From Actinomycetota bacterium (lineage in GTDB: Bacteria > Actinomycetota > Actinomycetes > Actinomycetales > Microbacteriaceae), in assembly GCA_009703465.1 (NCBI GenBank), contig WLGC01000055.1, forward strand, positions 1 to 5,798: a stretch of DNA of 5,798 bases, in the 5' to 3' direction. Shown one piece after another: positions 5,303 through 5,798 of the stretch. The position numbers and the translations under genes are program-made. The notes beneath the pieces were generated by a model. That model had not been told where the DNA came from and made no database searches. It saw nothing but the letters and a program-made list of their open reading frames with translations. The first letter of the stretch is position 1, and each line of letters opens with the position of its first letter.

Positions 5303-5798
5303 TTGCTCGATTCGGTCCAACCTCTCTTAGCCGAGCACACTGAACTTCAGACGAAACTATCTGATCCAGCGCTGCACGGAAATCCGGCATTAGCTAAAAA
5401 ACTAAACCGTCGCTATGCCGAACTAAGTGCAATCGTTAGCGCCTATAACCAGGTGCTGGCATTGATGGAGGATGTCAAGGCCGCTAAGGAATTGGCAAAA
5501 GAAGACGAGATGTTTGCGGTGGAAGCCGCCCAGAACGAAGAGCGTCTAGTTGCCTCTCAGGAAAAACTGCGAAGACTGCTAATCCCTAGAGATCCGGATG
5601 ATGGTCGAGATGTGATCATGGAAATCAAGGCTGGTGAGGGAGGGGCGGAGTCCGCTCTTTTTGCCGCAGATTTGCTTCGCATGTATATCCAATACGCCAA
5701 CTCAAAAGGTTGGAAGACAGAAATTCTTGACAAGAACGAGTCTGATCTAGGCGGTATTAAAGACATTCAGTTGGCAATCAAGGGAAACTCTTCCGATC
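5303..5798 (+). CDS. prfA: Peptide chain release factor 1, N-terminal part (partial, runs off the window end)
   Basis: RF1 recognises UAA and UAG in the ribosomal A site and triggers release of the finished protein. The window holds 165 codons of a family of about 355-360. The start is TTG at 5303: an in-frame TAA lies directly before it, a GGAG site is 7 nt upstream, and the resulting [22 protein letters not shown] fits the usual RF1 opening. Residues 1-95 are the helical domain 1. The conserved block [35 protein letters not shown] (94-128) marks the start of the core domain and is characteristic of class I release factors. [16 protein letters not shown] (146-161) follows. The anticodon-like PxT motif and the catalytic GGQ lie beyond the window, so RF1 rather than RF2 is called from the N-terminal wording and from the rho neighbour. 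The 4-nt gap implies co-transcription with rho. Confidence 0.94.
   Translation, partial: MLDSVQPLLAEHTELQTKLSDPALHGNPALAKKLNRRYAELSAIVSAYNQVLALMEDVKAAKELAKEDEMFAVEAAQNEERLVASQEKLRRLLIPRDPDDGRDVIMEIKAGEGGAESALFAADLLRMYIQYANSKGWKTEILDKNESDLGGIKDIQLAIKGNSSD

Overview
The window is a compact stretch of actinobacterial housekeeping DNA, all on the + strand: end of lysA, then hom, thrC, thrB, a 112-base gap, rho, and the start of prfA. This gene order, the actinobacterial wording of the Rho core and the LysA tail ([14 protein letters not shown]) point to the phylum Actinomycetota. Base composition is near 50% GC by eye, low for that phylum. This would fit a small-genome aquatic lineage, for example freshwater Microbacteriaceae of the Rhodoluna/Aquiluna type. 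That placement is an inference of low certainty.

Bases 1-3530 are an aspartate-family amino acid operon. The lysA product makes lysine from meso-diaminopimelate. The hom product reduces aspartate semialdehyde to homoserine, the thrB product phosphorylates it, and the thrC product converts phosphohomoserine to threonine. Junctions are tight: 2 nt between lysA and hom, a TAATG overlap between hom and thrC, and 4 nt between thrC and thrB. Co-transcription and translational coupling are therefore likely. I see no internal promoter or terminator.

Bases 3531-3642 are the only real non-coding gap. It has no classical intrinsic terminator (no hairpin followed by a T run). It does hold several short inverted repeats that partly exclude one another, a 10-codon mini-ORF abutting the thrB stop, and a perfect 6-11-6 inverted repeat overlapping a weak promoter-like pair. 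It probably contains the rho promoter and/or leader.

Bases 3643-5298 encode transcription terminator Rho (551 aa). The RNA-binding fold and ATPase motor are intact, preceded by an Arg/Asn/Asp/Ser-rich disordered tail. The N-terminal helical domain usual in Rho is not visible. Bases 5303-5798 are the first 165 codons of prfA (release factor 1), starting with TTG 4 nt after rho. No mobile elements, RNA genes or CRISPR were seen. I found no new multi-gene system; the points most worth checking are the rho leader and the shortened, repeat-rich Rho N-terminus.
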